NCBI RefSeq assembly: GCF_008312835.1
Contig: NZ_VSKS01000005.1
Location: 341,973 to 405,972 of the forward strand
DNA: 64,000 nt
Direction of reading: 5' to 3'
Source of the DNA: Streptomyces marokkonensis
GTDB lineage: Bacteria; Actinomycetota; Actinomycetes; Streptomycetales; Streptomycetaceae
Shown piece after piece: positions 8,333 through 17,672 of the stretch. Position 1 is the stretch's first letter. Each line of letters starts with the position of its first letter. A program made the translations under genes and the position numbers. The notes beneath the pieces are model-generated. The model worked only from the letters and a program-made list of their open reading frames with translations, made no database searches and was not told where the DNA came from.

Positions 8333-9247
8333 TCACTCCTCGACCGTGAGTCCCTTGCGCAGTTTCACCAGGGTCCGGGAGAGCAGGCGGGAGACGTGCA
8401 TCTGGGAGATGCCCAGTTCCTCGCCGATCTCCGACTGGGTCATGCCCGCGACGAAGCGCAGGGACAGGATCTTCCGGTCCCGCGGCGGCAGTTCGGCGAT
8501 CAGCGGCTTCAACGACTCGACGTACTCGATGCCTTCGAGCCCGTGGTCCTCGTAACCGATCCGGTCCGCCAGCGCCCCCTCGGCGTCGTCCTCCTCGGGC
8601 TGGGCGTCCAGCGAGGAGGCGGTGTAGGCGTTCGACGCCGCCATGCCCTCGACGACCTCTTCCCTGGTGATGCCCAGACGCTCCGCCAGCTCGGCCACCG
8701 TCGGCGCGCGGTCGAGCTGCTGGGCCAGTTCGTCACCGGCCTTGGCGAGGTCGAGCCGGAGCTCCTGCAGCCGGCGCGGTACGCGCACGGACCAGGAGGT
8801 GTCGCGGAAGAAGCGCTTGATCTCGCCGATGATGGTCGGCATCGCGAACGTGGGGAATTCCACACCGCGCGACATCTCGAAGCGGTCGATCGCCTTGATC
8901 AGGCCGACGGTGCCGACCTGGATGATGTCCTCCATCGGCTCGCTGCGCGAGCGGAAGCGGGAGGCGGCGAACTTGACCAGGGCGAGGTTCAGTTCGACGA
9001 GCGTGTTGCGTACGTACGAGTACTCGTGGGTGCCTTCCTCGAGCGACTCGAGGCGCTCGAAGAGGGTCTTGGACAGAGCCCGTGCGTCGACCGGGCCCAC
9101 CTCGTCGTACGGGGGGATCTCCGGCAGTCCGGCGAGCAGGTCGTCCGGGACGACAGCCAGGTCGTCCCGCTCGATGGGATCCAGATGTTCCGGAGTGGGT
9201 GTCGACGTCGCTTCAGGGGTAGGCGATGCGTCGAGCCGGGGTGACAT
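8333..9247 (-). CDS. sigI: RNA polymerase sigma factor of the SigB/SigF/SigG family
   Basis: A 304-residue stress or development-type sigma factor. Region 2 reads LVKFAASRFRSRSEPMEDIIQVGTVG and continues into the DRFEMSRGVEFPTFAMPTI block. Region 3 follows RVPRRLQELRLDLAKA, and region 4 has LPPRDRKILSLRFVAGMTQSEIGEELG with the SQMHVSRLLSRTL helix-turn-helix. ATG 9247 is chosen because GGAGGAC lies just upstream; earlier ATGs in frame lack a site. The first 45 residues are Pro/Thr-rich and not conserved. Divergent anti-anti-sigma and anti-sigma genes form a partner-switching set. By position beside the hut genes it should be the orthologue of S. coelicolor SigI, reported to be controlled by such partners; that identification is from memory. 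Confidence 0.93.
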   Translation of the reverse strand: MSPRLDASPTPEATSTPTPEHLDPIERDDLAVVPDDLLAGLPEIPPYDEVGPVDARALSKTLFERLESLEEGTHEYSYVRNTLVELNLALVKFAASRFRSRSEPMEDIIQVGTVGLIKAIDRFEMSRGVEFPTFAMPTIIGEIKRFFRDTSWSVRVPRRLQELRLDLAKAGDELAQQLDRAPTVAELAERLGITREEVVEGMAASNAYTASSLDAQPEEDDAEGALADRIGYEDHGLEGIEYVESLKPLIAELPPRDRKILSLRFVAGMTQSEIGEELGISQMHVSRLLSRTLVKLRKGLTVEE

Positions 9248-9497
9248 GATGTCCTCCATCGTTCTCGGCATATGGCTGCCGAAGCCGATACGTGCACTGC
9301 GGTGTGCGGCGCCTCCAAAGCCGGCCGTGTCGGGTACGTGTCCTACTAGCCCTACCGGCTCTCGCAACCTCATCGCAAGTGCGCTCTGTGCGCATATGTC
9401 TGTTTGTGCGTGATTGTTAGAGTGTCGATGCGTGGCCGGAAGGCGTAATGTTCGAAGGCGTCAGCATGCAGCCACGACCTCGGGAGAGAGAGACGGC
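9248..9497. other. divergent intergenic region of the sigma module
   Basis: This stretch separates the sigma gene from the anti-anti-sigma gene and must hold promoters for both. It is less GC-rich than its surroundings (GTCTGTTTGTGCGTGATTG around 9398-9416). I see no promoter good enough to mark. Confidence 0.4.
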
Positions 9498-9875
9498 ATG
9501 GACCGCGGGACGGTCGGCAGCGCACAGTCGGGCCGGCTTCTGGTCGAGGTGCGAGAAGAGGGCCCCAGTGCCGTCGTGACTCCGGCGGGTGAGTTGGATC
9601 ACCACACCGCCGATTTGTTGCGTGAGCCACTGGAGGGCTGCCTCGCCAAGGGATTCAAGCGGCTCGTTATCGACTGCTCCCGGTTGGAGTTCTGCGACTC
9701 CACGGGGCTCAACGTACTGCTCGGTGCCCGGCTGAAGGCCGAGGCGGGCGGGGGTGGGGTTCACCTCGTGGGAATGCAGCCCGTGGTCGCGCGCGTGTTC
9801 GAAATCACGGGTGCGGACGCGGTGTTCACCGTGCACGACACTCTCGAGGCGGCTCTGGCCGACGATTCGGCGTGA
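9498..9875 (+). CDS. anti-anti-sigma factor (STAS domain)
   Basis: A 125-residue SpoIIAA/RsbV-like protein, which binds the anti-sigma kinase and so frees the sigma factor. The STAS fold covers residues 13-120. The phosphorylatable serine is in FCDSTGLNVL (S68), with the typical VIDCSRLEF strand before it. ATG 9498 follows GGGAGAGAGAGA; the frame is open further upstream but has only a weak TTG start there. It is divergent from the sigma gene, and the kinase gene follows 245 bases downstream on the same strand. Confidence 0.93.
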   Translation: MDRGTVGSAQSGRLLVEVREEGPSAVVTPAGELDHHTADLLREPLEGCLAKGFKRLVIDCSRLEFCDSTGLNVLLGARLKAEAGGGGVHLVGMQPVVARVFEITGADAVFTVHDTLEAALADDSA

Positions 9876-10027
9876 GCCGCCGGGGCACGTCCGGCGGCGG
9901 GACGCACCCGTCGCACCCGCTGCCGGAGAGGACCGTCCGTCGCGTCTTTTCGTGCGAATACAGGGGTGTCCCCTCGGTCTGCCCGGGCAGGAGACTTCCT
10001 GAACGTGCCGGACGCGATGGTCACGAG

Positions 10028-10040
10028 GGTTCCGGGAACC
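10028..10040. promoter_or_regulatory. short palindrome upstream of the anti-sigma gene
   Basis: GGTTCC-G-GGAACC is a perfect 6-1-6 inverted repeat in the 245-base gap between the STAS and kinase genes. It could be a protein-binding site, and the gap could hold a separate promoter for the kinase gene. Nothing else in the gap (9876-10120) looks coding. Confidence 0.3.
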
Positions 10041-10120
10041 GGATGTGCCGTGCACGCGTGACCAACCGAGTACGGCGAATTTTTCATTGTGAACTGGTGA
10101 CACGGTGAGGTGAAGCGCTG

Positions 10121-10675
10121 ATGAGCACCACCCGGCCCTACTCGCCGGGCGACCGCGGTCAGGAGCCCGGCGGCGCTTCCGGGATGCCCGGGGACGCGGT
10201 GCCGGCCGGGGGCGCGTCCGACAGCGGCGTGACCGCGCCGGCCGCGCCGTCGGGTCCCCCGGACGGCGGCCGGATCCGCCGGCTGAGCTTCGACGGCCAG
10301 AGCGGCGTCGTGCCGCTCGCCCGTGATTTCACCCGTCAGGCGCTGTACGAGTGGGGCTGGCTGCCCGCGGCCTCCGCCGACCAGCGGGCGGCCGCGGAGG
10401 ACGTCCTGCTCGTCGTCTCCGAACTCGTCACCAACGCGTGCCTGCACGCGGAGGGGCCCGACCACCTGGCCATCACCTGCGACAGGAAGGTGATACGGCT
10501 GGAGGTCACCGACCGGGGCACGGGCCAGCCGGCCCCGCGCACCCCGCACCAGGCGGGCCGGCCGGGCGGCCACGGCATGTTCATCGTGCAACGGCTCTGC
10601 CTGGACTGGGGCGTCGTGCGGGTTCCGGACGTCGCGGGCAAGACGGTCTGGGCCGAACTCGGCACCCCCGCCTGA
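10121..10675 (+). CDS. ATP-binding anti-sigma factor/serine kinase (RsbW-like HATPase)
   Basis: The 184-residue protein has a disordered Gly/Pro-rich first 50 residues, then a GHKL ATPase domain. The N box is SELVTNACLHA (near residue 105), the G1 box VTDRGTGQP and the G2 box GGHGMFIVQRL. This is the anti-sigma/kinase type that holds a SigB-family factor and phosphorylates the STAS partner. GAGGTG lies 9 bases before ATG 10121. Its partners are most likely the adjacent STAS and sigma proteins; Streptomyces carry many such kinases, so pairing is inferred from position. Confidence 0.88.
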   Translation: MSTTRPYSPGDRGQEPGGASGMPGDAVPAGGASDSGVTAPAAPSGPPDGGRIRRLSFDGQSGVVPLARDFTRQALYEWGWLPAASADQRAAAEDVLLVVSELVTNACLHAEGPDHLAITCDRKVIRLEVTDRGTGQPAPRTPHQAGRPGGHGMFIVQRLCLDWGVVRVPDVAGKTVWAELGTPA

Positions 10676-11272
10676 CCCGGCACCTCACCCCGGCGTCCAC
10701 CGAACCCACTCCGGGACAGGCCCCGCACCCGCCCCGCACCCGCCTCGCTCCCGCCTCGCTCCCGCGCCCGCACACACGACCCGGCACCTTGCGCCCGTCC
10801 CCGCCCTGCGCCCGTCCCGGCCCGGCCCGGCACAGTCCGGCGCCCGAAGCCGTCCGGGCGCCCACCCCTTACCCGATCCCGCGCGCCCCGGCCTGTCCGC
10901 ACCGCGCCCGGCGTCCGCTCCTGCCTGTGGGCTCACGCCCGGCTGCACCGCGCCCGGCGTCCGCTCCCGTCTGTGGCCTCACGCCCGGCCTGGTACCGCG
11001 CCGGCGCACGGCCCTGGCCCCGCCCCTGCGCTCGCGTACGGCACCGGCATCCGTGCCAGGCGTCCCGGTTCGCGGCTCGCGCCGGCCCCCCGCCCGGCCC
11101 CTGCGCTCGCGTACGGCCGTTCGCGGCGCGCACGGCCCCCCACCCCGCCGAGGCATCGCACCCTGCCCCGGCCCCGGGGCTCACGCGCGCCCTCCGCGCT
11201 CGCGTACGGCGGGGCGGGCCCCCGGCCCCGGCGCGCCCCGCCCCAACCGGCGCGGGCCCGTGCGGAAAGCCC
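10676..11272. repeat. long non-coding low-complexity region with degenerate tandem repeats
   Basis: Nearly 600 bases of C-rich sequence with no credible gene; open frames here are Pro/Arg-rich artefacts on both strands. Two 46-base units (CACCGCGCCCGGCGTCCGCT start) stand in tandem at 10900-10945 and 10946-10991. A GGCCCCTGCGCTCGCGTACGG motif occurs at about 11022 and 11098, and a shorter related motif near 11190. It separates the anti-sigma gene from the convergent transporter gene. Confidence 0.7.
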
Positions 11273-11308
11273 GGAGGGCCCCGCATCCAGGCGGATGCGG
11301 GGCCCTCC
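11273..11308. terminator. strong perfect hairpin after the peptide transporter gene
   Basis: GGAGGGCCCCGCATCC (11273-11288) and GGATGCGGGGCCCTCC (11293-11308) are exact reverse complements of 16 bases around an AGGC loop. It lies just downstream of the stop codon of the minus-strand transporter. Confidence 0.85.
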
Positions 11309-11329
11309 AGGCGCTGCGAGGGGGACGGC

Positions 11330-12826
11330 TCAGCGGACGTCGCCCATGAGGCTCTTGACCTTGTTGCGGTACATCCACACCGCCACACCGGCGACCACGG
11401 CGAGCGTGGCCTCCATCGCGACGATGCCCGTCTTGTTCAGATCGACACCGGCGATGGACAGCAGACCGGTGGTGGCGTCACCGGCGGTGACGGCCAGGAA
11501 CCAGACGCCCATCATCTGCGAGGCGTACTTCGCGGGCGCCATCTTCGTGGTGACCGACAGGCCGACCGGGGAGAGCAGCAGCTCACCGACGGTCTGCGTG
11601 AAGTAGATGGCCACCAGCCACAGCGCGGCCGCCTTGTGACCGCCCTCGGCGATCGACAGCGGGGCCAGGAACAGGAAGAACGACACGCCGACCAGCATCA
11701 GGCCGGAGGCGAACTTCACGATCGTGCTCGGCTCCTTGCCGCGCCGGTTCAGCGCCAGCCAGATCCAGGCGAAGACCGGGGCCAGCGCCATGATCAGGAC
11801 CGGGTTGACCGACTGGTACCAGGAGACCGGGAAGTCCCAGCCGAAGACGCTGTTCTCGGCCGAGGAGTCGGCGAAGATCGACAGGGTCGAGCCACCCTGG
11901 TCATAGATCATCCAGAAGATCGCGGCGGCGACGAAGAACCAGATGTACGCGGACATCTTCGACTGCTCGGCCCGGTCCAGGTCCTTGTCGCGCTTGATGC
12001 GGGCGATCACCATCACCGGGACGATCACGCCGAGCAGCGTCAGCGGGACCAGGACCCAGTTCAGGGTGTAGTTGCCGGTGAAGCCGACGACGGCGTACCC
12101 CACCACGGCGATGCCCGCCCACAGCGCGGCCTTGCGCAGCGTCGAGGCCTTCTCCTGGTCGGAGAGCGGCTTCGGGACGACGCTGGACTGCGCGTCCAGG
12201 TGGCGGCTGCCCAGCAGGAACTGCGCCACACCGAGGCCCATGCCGAGCGCGGCCAGGGCGAAGCCCAGGTGCCAGTCGACGTTCTCACCGATGGTGCCGA
12301 TGATCAGCGGCGCGGCGAAGGCACCCAGGTTGATGCCCATGTAGAAGACGGTGAAGCCACCGTCCCGGCGCGGGTCGTCCGGGCCCTGGTAGAGCTGGCC
12401 GACCATCGTGGAGATGTTGGCCTTCAGCAGGCCGGAGCCGATGGCGACCAGCCCCAGCCCCGCGTAGAAGGTGCCGGAGGACGGCAGGGCCAGCGTCAGG
12501 TGGCCCAGCATGATGATTCCGCCGGCGACGGCGACGGTCTTGCGGGGGCCCCACACGCGGTCGCCGAACCAGCCGCCCGGCATCGTGAGCAGGTACACCA
12601 GCGAGAGGTAGACCGAGTAGATCGCGGTGGCGGTGCCGGCGCTCAGGCCCAGTCCGCCCGGGGCGACGAGGTACAGCGGGAGCAGAGCCCTCATGCCGTA
12701 GTAGGAGAAGCGCTCCCACATCTCGGTCATGAAGAGTGTGGCCAGTCCGCGGGGGTGGCCGAAGAAGGTCTTCCCGGACCCGGGGGTGCCCGGGGTGACC
12801 GAGTCCTTCGTCAGGCTGGACGCCAT
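11330..12826 (-). CDS. proton-dependent oligopeptide transporter (POT/PTR family, MFS)
   Basis: A 498-residue membrane protein predicted to import di- and tripeptides with protons. The signature TEMWERFSYYGMRALLPLYL lies in helix 1 and carries the ExxER motif. The second PTR signature region, FTVFYMGINLGAF, is near residue 155. About 12-14 hydrophobic helices are visible. ATG 12826 follows AAGGATC at a 5-base spacing; the open frame extends further upstream without support. It stands alone, with a hairpin after it and a divergent response-regulator gene more than 500 bases upstream. Confidence 0.93.
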   Translation of the reverse strand: MASSLTKDSVTPGTPGSGKTFFGHPRGLATLFMTEMWERFSYYGMRALLPLYLVAPGGLGLSAGTATAIYSVYLSLVYLLTMPGGWFGDRVWGPRKTVAVAGGIIMLGHLTLALPSSGTFYAGLGLVAIGSGLLKANISTMVGQLYQGPDDPRRDGGFTVFYMGINLGAFAAPLIIGTIGENVDWHLGFALAALGMGLGVAQFLLGSRHLDAQSSVVPKPLSDQEKASTLRKAALWAGIAVVGYAVVGFTGNYTLNWVLVPLTLLGVIVPVMVIARIKRDKDLDRAEQSKMSAYIWFFVAAAIFWMIYDQGGSTLSIFADSSAENSVFGWDFPVSWYQSVNPVLIMALAPVFAWIWLALNRRGKEPSTIVKFASGLMLVGVSFFLFLAPLSIAEGGHKAAALWLVAIYFTQTVGELLLSPVGLSVTTKMAPAKYASQMMGVWFLAVTAGDATTGLLSIAGVDLNKTGIVAMEATLAVVAGVAVWMYRNKVKSLMGDVR

Positions 12827-13338
12827 GGTCGATCCTTGCTGTCGGGACGCGTCGCGCGAGCGTGTACGCGCCCGGTGGGGGCGGCCGGCACCGGCGGGCC
12901 GTACCGTCCACCCCACGCCCGGGGGAGGCCGCTCCGGATCGCGGAGCGGCGGACGGCGACCACCGGGATCCACGCCTCCTCCGCGCGCGTCCACGCACGG
13001 TGAGGCCCGGCCACAGGTCATTCCTTCCGGGGCCGGCGGGAACCGGCCCGCACACAAAAGAGACCCTCGGCGTCAGTGCCAGCCAAAGGTCCCCGTGGTG
13101 CAACAGGCGTTGATTCACCATACGGCAGGACAGTGCCGGATATGGAAGGACTTGAGACACGGATCACAGGTTTCAGAGGAACCGCGATCACCCATTCGAA
13201 GGTCCTTCCAGGATCGCACCTCACAGACCCAGGTCCGTACCAGGTTCACCGAAGGTGAGAGGACGGTGTGCCCGAGGTAAGAACCAAGCGCGGCGATCAC
13301 ACCCCGGGGCCCACCGCGGCGGGTCTACCATCACTGGC
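12827..13338. other. 512-base divergent intergenic region
   Basis: No credible gene. It must hold the transporter promoter on the minus strand and the two-component operon promoter on the plus strand. Visible inverted repeats include CCGCTCC/GGAGCGG near 12940-12960, GGGCCGG/CCGGCCC near 13030-13050, and TCACC-GAA-GGTGA at 13246-13258. The part from about 13050 to 13260 is less GC-rich than coding DNA, as expected of a regulatory region. I cannot assign exact promoters. Confidence 0.5.
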
Positions 13339-14016
13339 ATGACCCGTGTACTGCTCGCCGAGGACGACGCGTCCATCTCGGAGCCGCTGGCCCGCGCCCT
13401 GCGCCGGGAGGGCTACGAAGTCGAGGTGCGTGAGGACGGACCCGGCGCACTCGACGCCGGCATGCAGGGCGGCGTCGACCTGGTGGTGCTGGATCTCGGA
13501 CTGCCCGGCATGGACGGCCTCGAGGTCGCCCGCCGGCTCCGCTCCGAGGGGCACACGGTGCCGCTGCTGATCCTGACCGCGCGCGCCGACGAGGTGGACA
13601 CGGTCGTCGGCCTGGACGCGGGCGCCGACGACTACGTCACCAAGCCGTTCCGCCTCGCCGAGCTGCTCGCCCGGGTCCGCGCCCTGCTGCGGCGCGGCTC
13701 AACCGAGCCCCAGCAGCCGCCCGCCACCCACGGGGTGCGCATCGACGTCGAGTCGCACCGGGCGTGGATGGGCGAGGAGGAGCTCCAGCTCACCGCCAAG
13801 GAGTTCGACCTGCTGCGGGTCCTGGTGCGCGACGCGGGCCGGGTCGTCACCCGCGACCAGCTGATGCGCGAGGTCTGGGACACCACCTGGTGGTCCTCCA
13901 CCAAGACCCTCGACATGCACATCTCCTGGCTGCGCAAGAAGCTCGGCGACGACGCGGCCAACCCCCGCTACATCGCGACCGTGCGCGGTGTGGGTTTCCG
14001 CTTCGAGAAGAGCTGA
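13339..14016 (+). CDS. OmpR/PhoB-family response regulator
   Basis: A 225-residue two-domain DNA-binding regulator. In the receiver domain (1-118), the acidic pair is at E8-D9-D10, the phosphoacceptor is D52 (VVLDLGLPGMDG) and the conserved Lys is K102 in the DDYVTKPF stretch. The winged-helix domain (about 128-225) has LTAKEFDLLRVLV and TLDMHISWLRKKLG with the RGVGFRF end. ATG 13339 is the natural start. The cognate kinase gene follows 33 bases later. The target genes cannot be told from sequence. Confidence 0.95.
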   Translation: MTRVLLAEDDASISEPLARALRREGYEVEVREDGPGALDAGMQGGVDLVVLDLGLPGMDGLEVARRLRSEGHTVPLLILTARADEVDTVVGLDAGADDYVTKPFRLAELLARVRALLRRGSTEPQQPPATHGVRIDVESHRAWMGEEELQLTAKEFDLLRVLVRDAGRVVTRDQLMREVWDTTWWSSTKTLDMHISWLRKKLGDDAANPRYIATVRGVGFRFEKS

Positions 14017-14049
14017 ACCCCGCCCGGGGTTCGCAGTGGGTAAGAGAAC

Positions 14050-15324
14050 ATGCGCCGCCGCCTGATCCAGTCCACGCTCGCCGTGGTGCTCGTCGTGATC
14101 GCCGTCTTCGGCGTCTCCCTGGTGATCGTCGAGACCCGCACGATCAGCGAGACCGCCAGGGAGCGGGTGGAGTCCGAGGCGGTGCGGCTGGCCAGCATCG
14201 TCGACAGCCGGCTGCTCGTCGAGGACAAGGTCACCGCCGAGATCCTGAGCGACCAGATCACCGAGGACCGGTACGCCGTCGTCCGGATCCCCGGCAAGCC
14301 GCCCATCGAGGTCGGCGCCAAGCCGGACGGCGACGTCATCAGCGCCTCGGCACCCGGCGAGGAGGGCGAGACGGTCACCGTCCAGGAACCGCGCTCCTCG
14401 GTGACCCGGGAGGTCGGCCGCACGCTGCTGATCATCGGCCTGGTGGCGCTGCTCGCGGTGATCGCGGCGGTGCTGCTGGCGATCCGCCAGGCGAGCCGGC
14501 TCGCCTCCCCGTTCACCGACCTCGCCGAGACCGCCGAACGTCTCGGCTCCGGCGACCCGCGCCCCCGTCACCGCCGCTACGGCGTCCCCGAGCTGGACCG
14601 GGTCGCGGACGTGCTGGACGCCTCCGCCGAGCGCATCGCCCGCATGCTGACCGCCGAGCGGCGCCTGGCCGCCGACGCCTCCCACCAGCTGCGCACCCCC
14701 CTCACCGCCCTGTCGATGCGCCTCGAGGAGATCACCCTCACCGACGACCCGGACACGGTGAAGGAGGAGGCGACGATCGCGCTGACGCAGGTGGAGCGGC
14801 TGACGGACGTGGTGGAGCGGCTGCTCACCAACTCCCGCGACCCCCGTACCGGCTCCGCGGTCACCTTCGACCTCGACGAGGTGATCAAGCAGCAGCTCGC
14901 CGAGTGGCGCCCCGCCTACCGCAGCGCGGGCCGCGCGATCGTCACCTCCGGCAAGCGGGAGCTGCGGGCGGTGGGCACGCCGGGCGCGGTCGCGCAGGTG
15001 CTGGCCGCGCTGATCGAGAACTCGCTGATGCACGGCGGCGGCACGGTCGCCCTGCGCACCCGGGTCACCGGCAACCAGGTCGTCGTCGAGGTCACCGACG
15101 AGGGTCCCGGTGTCCCCGCCGACCTGGGCGCACGGATCTTCGAACGGGCGATCAGCGGCCGCAACTCCACCGGCATCGGACTCGCCGTCGCCCGGGACCT
15201 GGCGGAGGCGGACGGCGGCCGGCTGGAGATGCTCCAGGCCAGCCCGGCCGTCTTCGGCCTGTTCCTGTCCCGCACGCCCCCGCAGCGGTCCGCGGACGAG
15301 GAGAACCGCCGGACGGTGCGCTGA
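14050..15324 (+). CDS. membrane sensor histidine kinase
   Basis: The 424-residue partner of the regulator just upstream. One helix is at about residues 8-27, an extracytoplasmic loop of roughly 95 residues follows, and a second helix is at 124-145. Then come a HAMP-like linker and a DHp domain with ASHQLRTPLTAL (phosphoacceptor H212). The catalytic domain has the N box ALIENSLMHGGG, VTDEGPGVP (G1) and GIGLAVARDLAEADGG (G2). The loop is short and mostly acidic and polar, suggesting a small ligand or an envelope signal. It forms an operon with the regulator. Confidence 0.94.
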   Translation: MRRRLIQSTLAVVLVVIAVFGVSLVIVETRTISETARERVESEAVRLASIVDSRLLVEDKVTAEILSDQITEDRYAVVRIPGKPPIEVGAKPDGDVISASAPGEEGETVTVQEPRSSVTREVGRTLLIIGLVALLAVIAAVLLAIRQASRLASPFTDLAETAERLGSGDPRPRHRRYGVPELDRVADVLDASAERIARMLTAERRLAADASHQLRTPLTALSMRLEEITLTDDPDTVKEEATIALTQVERLTDVVERLLTNSRDPRTGSAVTFDLDEVIKQQLAEWRPAYRSAGRAIVTSGKRELRAVGTPGAVAQVLAALIENSLMHGGGTVALRTRVTGNQVVVEVTDEGPGVPADLGARIFERAISGRNSTGIGLAVARDLAEADGGRLEMLQASPAVFGLFLSRTPPQRSADEENRRTVR

Positions 15325-15355
15325 GCGGGGCGGGCCAGGGGGTGCCGGACACCCC

Positions 15356-15886
15356 CTACGGGACGCGCTGCTTCGCGCGGCCCCCGGTGACCGGGCCCGA
15401 CCCGGCCACCGGCCCCCGGGCCGGCAGCGCACGGAACACCCACGTCCGGTAGGACCAGAAGCGGAACAGGGTCGCGACGCCGATGCCCAGGAACTTGAAG
15501 ACGTTGCTCTGCAGCGGGCTGTCCCAGCCGAAGCCGTAGGTAGCCGCGTACAGGACGCCGTTCTCGATCACCAGGCCGACCGCGCTGAACAGCAGGAAGA
15601 GTGACATCTCCCGGGTGCGGCGGGACTTGTCGCGGTCCCGGTAGGTGAAGTAGCGGAATCCGACGTAGTTGAAGATGATCGCCACGACGGTGGCGATGAC
15701 GCTCGCCCGGACCACCTGGAGGTCGGTCACCTGGCGGACCAGGTTGAAGACGCCCAGGTTGACCAGTACTCCGGCTCCTCCCACCGCGCCGAATTTGGCC
15801 ACTTCCCGGAAGAGCCGCCGAAGCCCCGAGGAACCGCGTTCCATCGTCTGCAGGCTCCCGTCCGTCGAATGCGTCAACCCAGCCAT
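15356..15886 (-). CDS. GtrA-family membrane protein
   Basis: A 176-residue protein with four predicted membrane helices in the GtrA fold. FGAVGGAGVLVNLGVFNLV is helix 1, ATVVAIIFNYVGFRYFTYRD helix 2 with its hallmark NYxxxRxxTF-like end, and FRFWSYRTWVF closes helix 4. GtrA proteins are thought to move undecaprenyl-linked sugars across the membrane or assist cell-wall polysaccharide synthesis. ATG 15886 has no clear ribosome site; ATG 15844 has GGAG ten bases upstream and is a possible alternative. It is divergent from purK, as in mycobacteria (Rv3277 next to purK/purE). Confidence 0.88.
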   Translation of the reverse strand: MAGLTHSTDGSLQTMERGSSGLRRLFREVAKFGAVGGAGVLVNLGVFNLVRQVTDLQVVRASVIATVVAIIFNYVGFRYFTYRDRDKSRRTREMSLFLLFSAVGLVIENGVLYAATYGFGWDSPLQSNVFKFLGIGVATLFRFWSYRTWVFRALPARGPVAGSGPVTGGRAKQRVP

Positions 15887-15997
15887 GCTAACCACCCACC
15901 CGCGCGATCTTCCTGCGGACGCGGGCGGTGACCGCGGTCCTTCCCGTGCGACGGGTGCGAAATCGGCCACCGTGGCGCGGGCCGATACCCTGGGGGC

Positions 15998-17137
15998 GTG
16001 ACGTTCCCGGTAGTCGGCATGGTCGGCGGGGGCCAGCTCGCTCGTATGACACACGAGGCGGGCATCCCGCTCGGCATCAGATTCAAGCTCCTCAGTGACA
16101 CTCCGCAGGATTCCGCGGCGCAGGTCGTCGGCGATGTCGTCGTCGGCGACTACCGCGACCTGGAGACGCTGCGCGCGTTCGCGCGCGGCTGCGACGTGAT
16201 CACCTTCGACCACGAGCACGTGCCCACCGAGCACCTCAGGGCCCTGGAGGCGGACGGCATCCCCGTCCGCCCGGGCCCCGACGCGCTCGTGCACGCCCAG
16301 GACAAGGGCGTGATGCGCGCGAAGCTCGACGCGATCGGCGTGCCCTGCCCGCGGCACCGCATCGTCGCCGATCCGCAGGACGTGGCCGCGTTCGCGGCGG
16401 AGGGCGAGGGATTTCCCGTCGTCCTCAAGACGGTCCGCGGCGGCTACGACGGCAAGGGCGTATGGGTCGTCGACTCCGCCGAGGAGGCCGCCGAGCCGTT
16501 CAGGGCCGGTGTCCCCGTCCTCGCCGAGGAGAAGGTCGACTTCGTGCGCGAGCTGGCCGCCAACGTGGTCCGCTCCCCGCACGGCCAGGCCGTCGCCTAC
16601 CCGGTGGTGGAGTCCCGCCAGGTGAACGGCGTCTGCGACACGGTCATCGCGCCCGCTCCCGGCCTCGACGAGACCCTCGCCCTGAGGGCCGAGGAGATGG
16701 CGCTGAACATCGCCAAGGAACTCGGCGTCGTCGGCCATCTCGCCGTCGAGCTGTTCCAGACCCGCGACGGCCGCGTCCTCGTCAACGAGCTCGCGATGCG
16801 CCCGCACAACTCCGGCCACTGGTCCCAGGACGGCGCGATCACCTCGCAGTTCGCCAACCACGTCCGGGCGGTCCTCGACCTCCCGCTCGGCGACCCGCGC
16901 CCGCGCGCGCCGTGGACGGTCATGGTCAACGTCCTCGGCGGCGACTACCCGGACATGTACTCCGCGTACCTGCACTGCATGGCCCGCGACCCCCAGCTGA
17001 AGATCCACATGTACGGCAAGGACGTGAAGCCCGGCCGCAAGGTCGGACACGTCAACATCTACGGCGACGACCTGGACGACGTGCTGGAGCGCGCCCGTCA
17101 CGCAGCCGGTTACCTGAGAGGCACGATCACCGAATGA
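15998..17137 (+). CDS. purK: N5-carboxyaminoimidazole ribonucleotide synthase
   Basis: The ATP-grasp enzyme that carboxylates aminoimidazole ribonucleotide with bicarbonate in purine synthesis. The 379-residue product starts with the nucleotide-binding strand [13 protein letters not shown]. The ATP-grasp part holds [17 protein letters not shown] and [24 protein letters not shown], the latter with the Mg ligands. GTG 15998 is taken as start. The stop overlaps the purE start as ATGA, indicating translational coupling. Confidence 0.97.
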   Translation: MTFPVVGMVGGGQLARMTHEAGIPLGIRFKLLSDTPQDSAAQVVGDVVVGDYRDLETLRAFARGCDVITFDHEHVPTEHLRALEADGIPVRPGPDALVHAQDKGVMRAKLDAIGVPCPRHRIVADPQDVAAFAAEGEGFPVVLKTVRGGYDGKGVWVVDSAEEAAEPFRAGVPVLAEEKVDFVRELAANVVRSPHGQAVAYPVVESRQVNGVCDTVIAPAPGLDETLALRAEEMALNIAKELGVVGHLAVELFQTRDGRVLVNELAMRPHNSGHWSQDGAITSQFANHVRAVLDLPLGDPRPRAPWTVMVNVLGGDYPDMYSAYLHCMARDPQLKIHMYGKDVKPGRKVGHVNIYGDDLDDVLERARHAAGYLRGTITE

Positions 17138-17658
17138 GCCCAGTTGTCGGCATCGTCATGGGGTCGGACTCCGACTGGCCCGTCATGGAGGCGGCGGCCA
17201 AGGCCCTCGACGAGTTCGAGATCGGCTACGAGGTCGACGTCGTGTCCGCGCACCGCATGCCCCGCGAGATGATCGCGTACGGCGAGCAGGCCGCGGACCG
17301 GGGCCTGAAGGTGATCATCGCCGGCGCGGGCGGCGCCGCCCACCTGCCCGGTATGCTCGCCTCGGTCACCCCGCTGCCCGTCATCGGCGTGCCCGTGCCC
17401 CTGAAGTACCTCGACGGCATGGACTCCCTGCTGTCCATCGTGCAGATGCCGGCCGGTGTCCCGGTCGCCACGGTCTCCGTGGCCGGAGCCCGCAACGCGG
17501 GCCTGCTCGCGGCCCGGATCCTCGCCTCCCACGACGAGGAACTCCTCGGCCGGATGCGGGATTTCCAGCAGGAGCTGAACGACCAGGCCACCGAGAAGGG
17601 CAAGCGGCTGCGCGCCAAGGCCGAGGGGTCCGGCGGCGGCTTCGGCTTCGGCACGTGA
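17134..17658 (+). CDS. purE: N5-carboxyaminoimidazole ribonucleotide mutase
   Basis: The class I PurE that rearranges N5-CAIR to CAIR, the step after PurK. The 174-residue product has the GSDSDWPVM loop near the N-terminus, [11 protein letters not shown] with the catalytic His, and [14 protein letters not shown]. The C-terminal tail is Gly/Phe-rich. ATG 17134 overlaps the purK stop, and the next gene begins at or a few bases after its own stop. Confidence 0.97.
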   Translation: MSPVVGIVMGSDSDWPVMEAAAKALDEFEIGYEVDVVSAHRMPREMIAYGEQAADRGLKVIIAGAGGAAHLPGMLASVTPLPVIGVPVPLKYLDGMDSLLSIVQMPAGVPVATVSVAGARNAGLLAARILASHDEELLGRMRDFQQELNDQATEKGKRLRAKAEGSGGGFGFGT

Positions 17659-17672
17659 GCGGGGTGGGTGCC

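Noticed and set aside
10351-11349. Long Pro/Arg-rich frame overlapping the anti-sigma gene
   Set aside because: Shadow of a real gene followed by C-rich low-complexity DNA; amino-acid content is that of a wrong frame.
10973-13003. 676-residue plus-strand frame opposite the peptide transporter
   Set aside because: Antisense shadow; the minus-strand frame has clear POT motifs.
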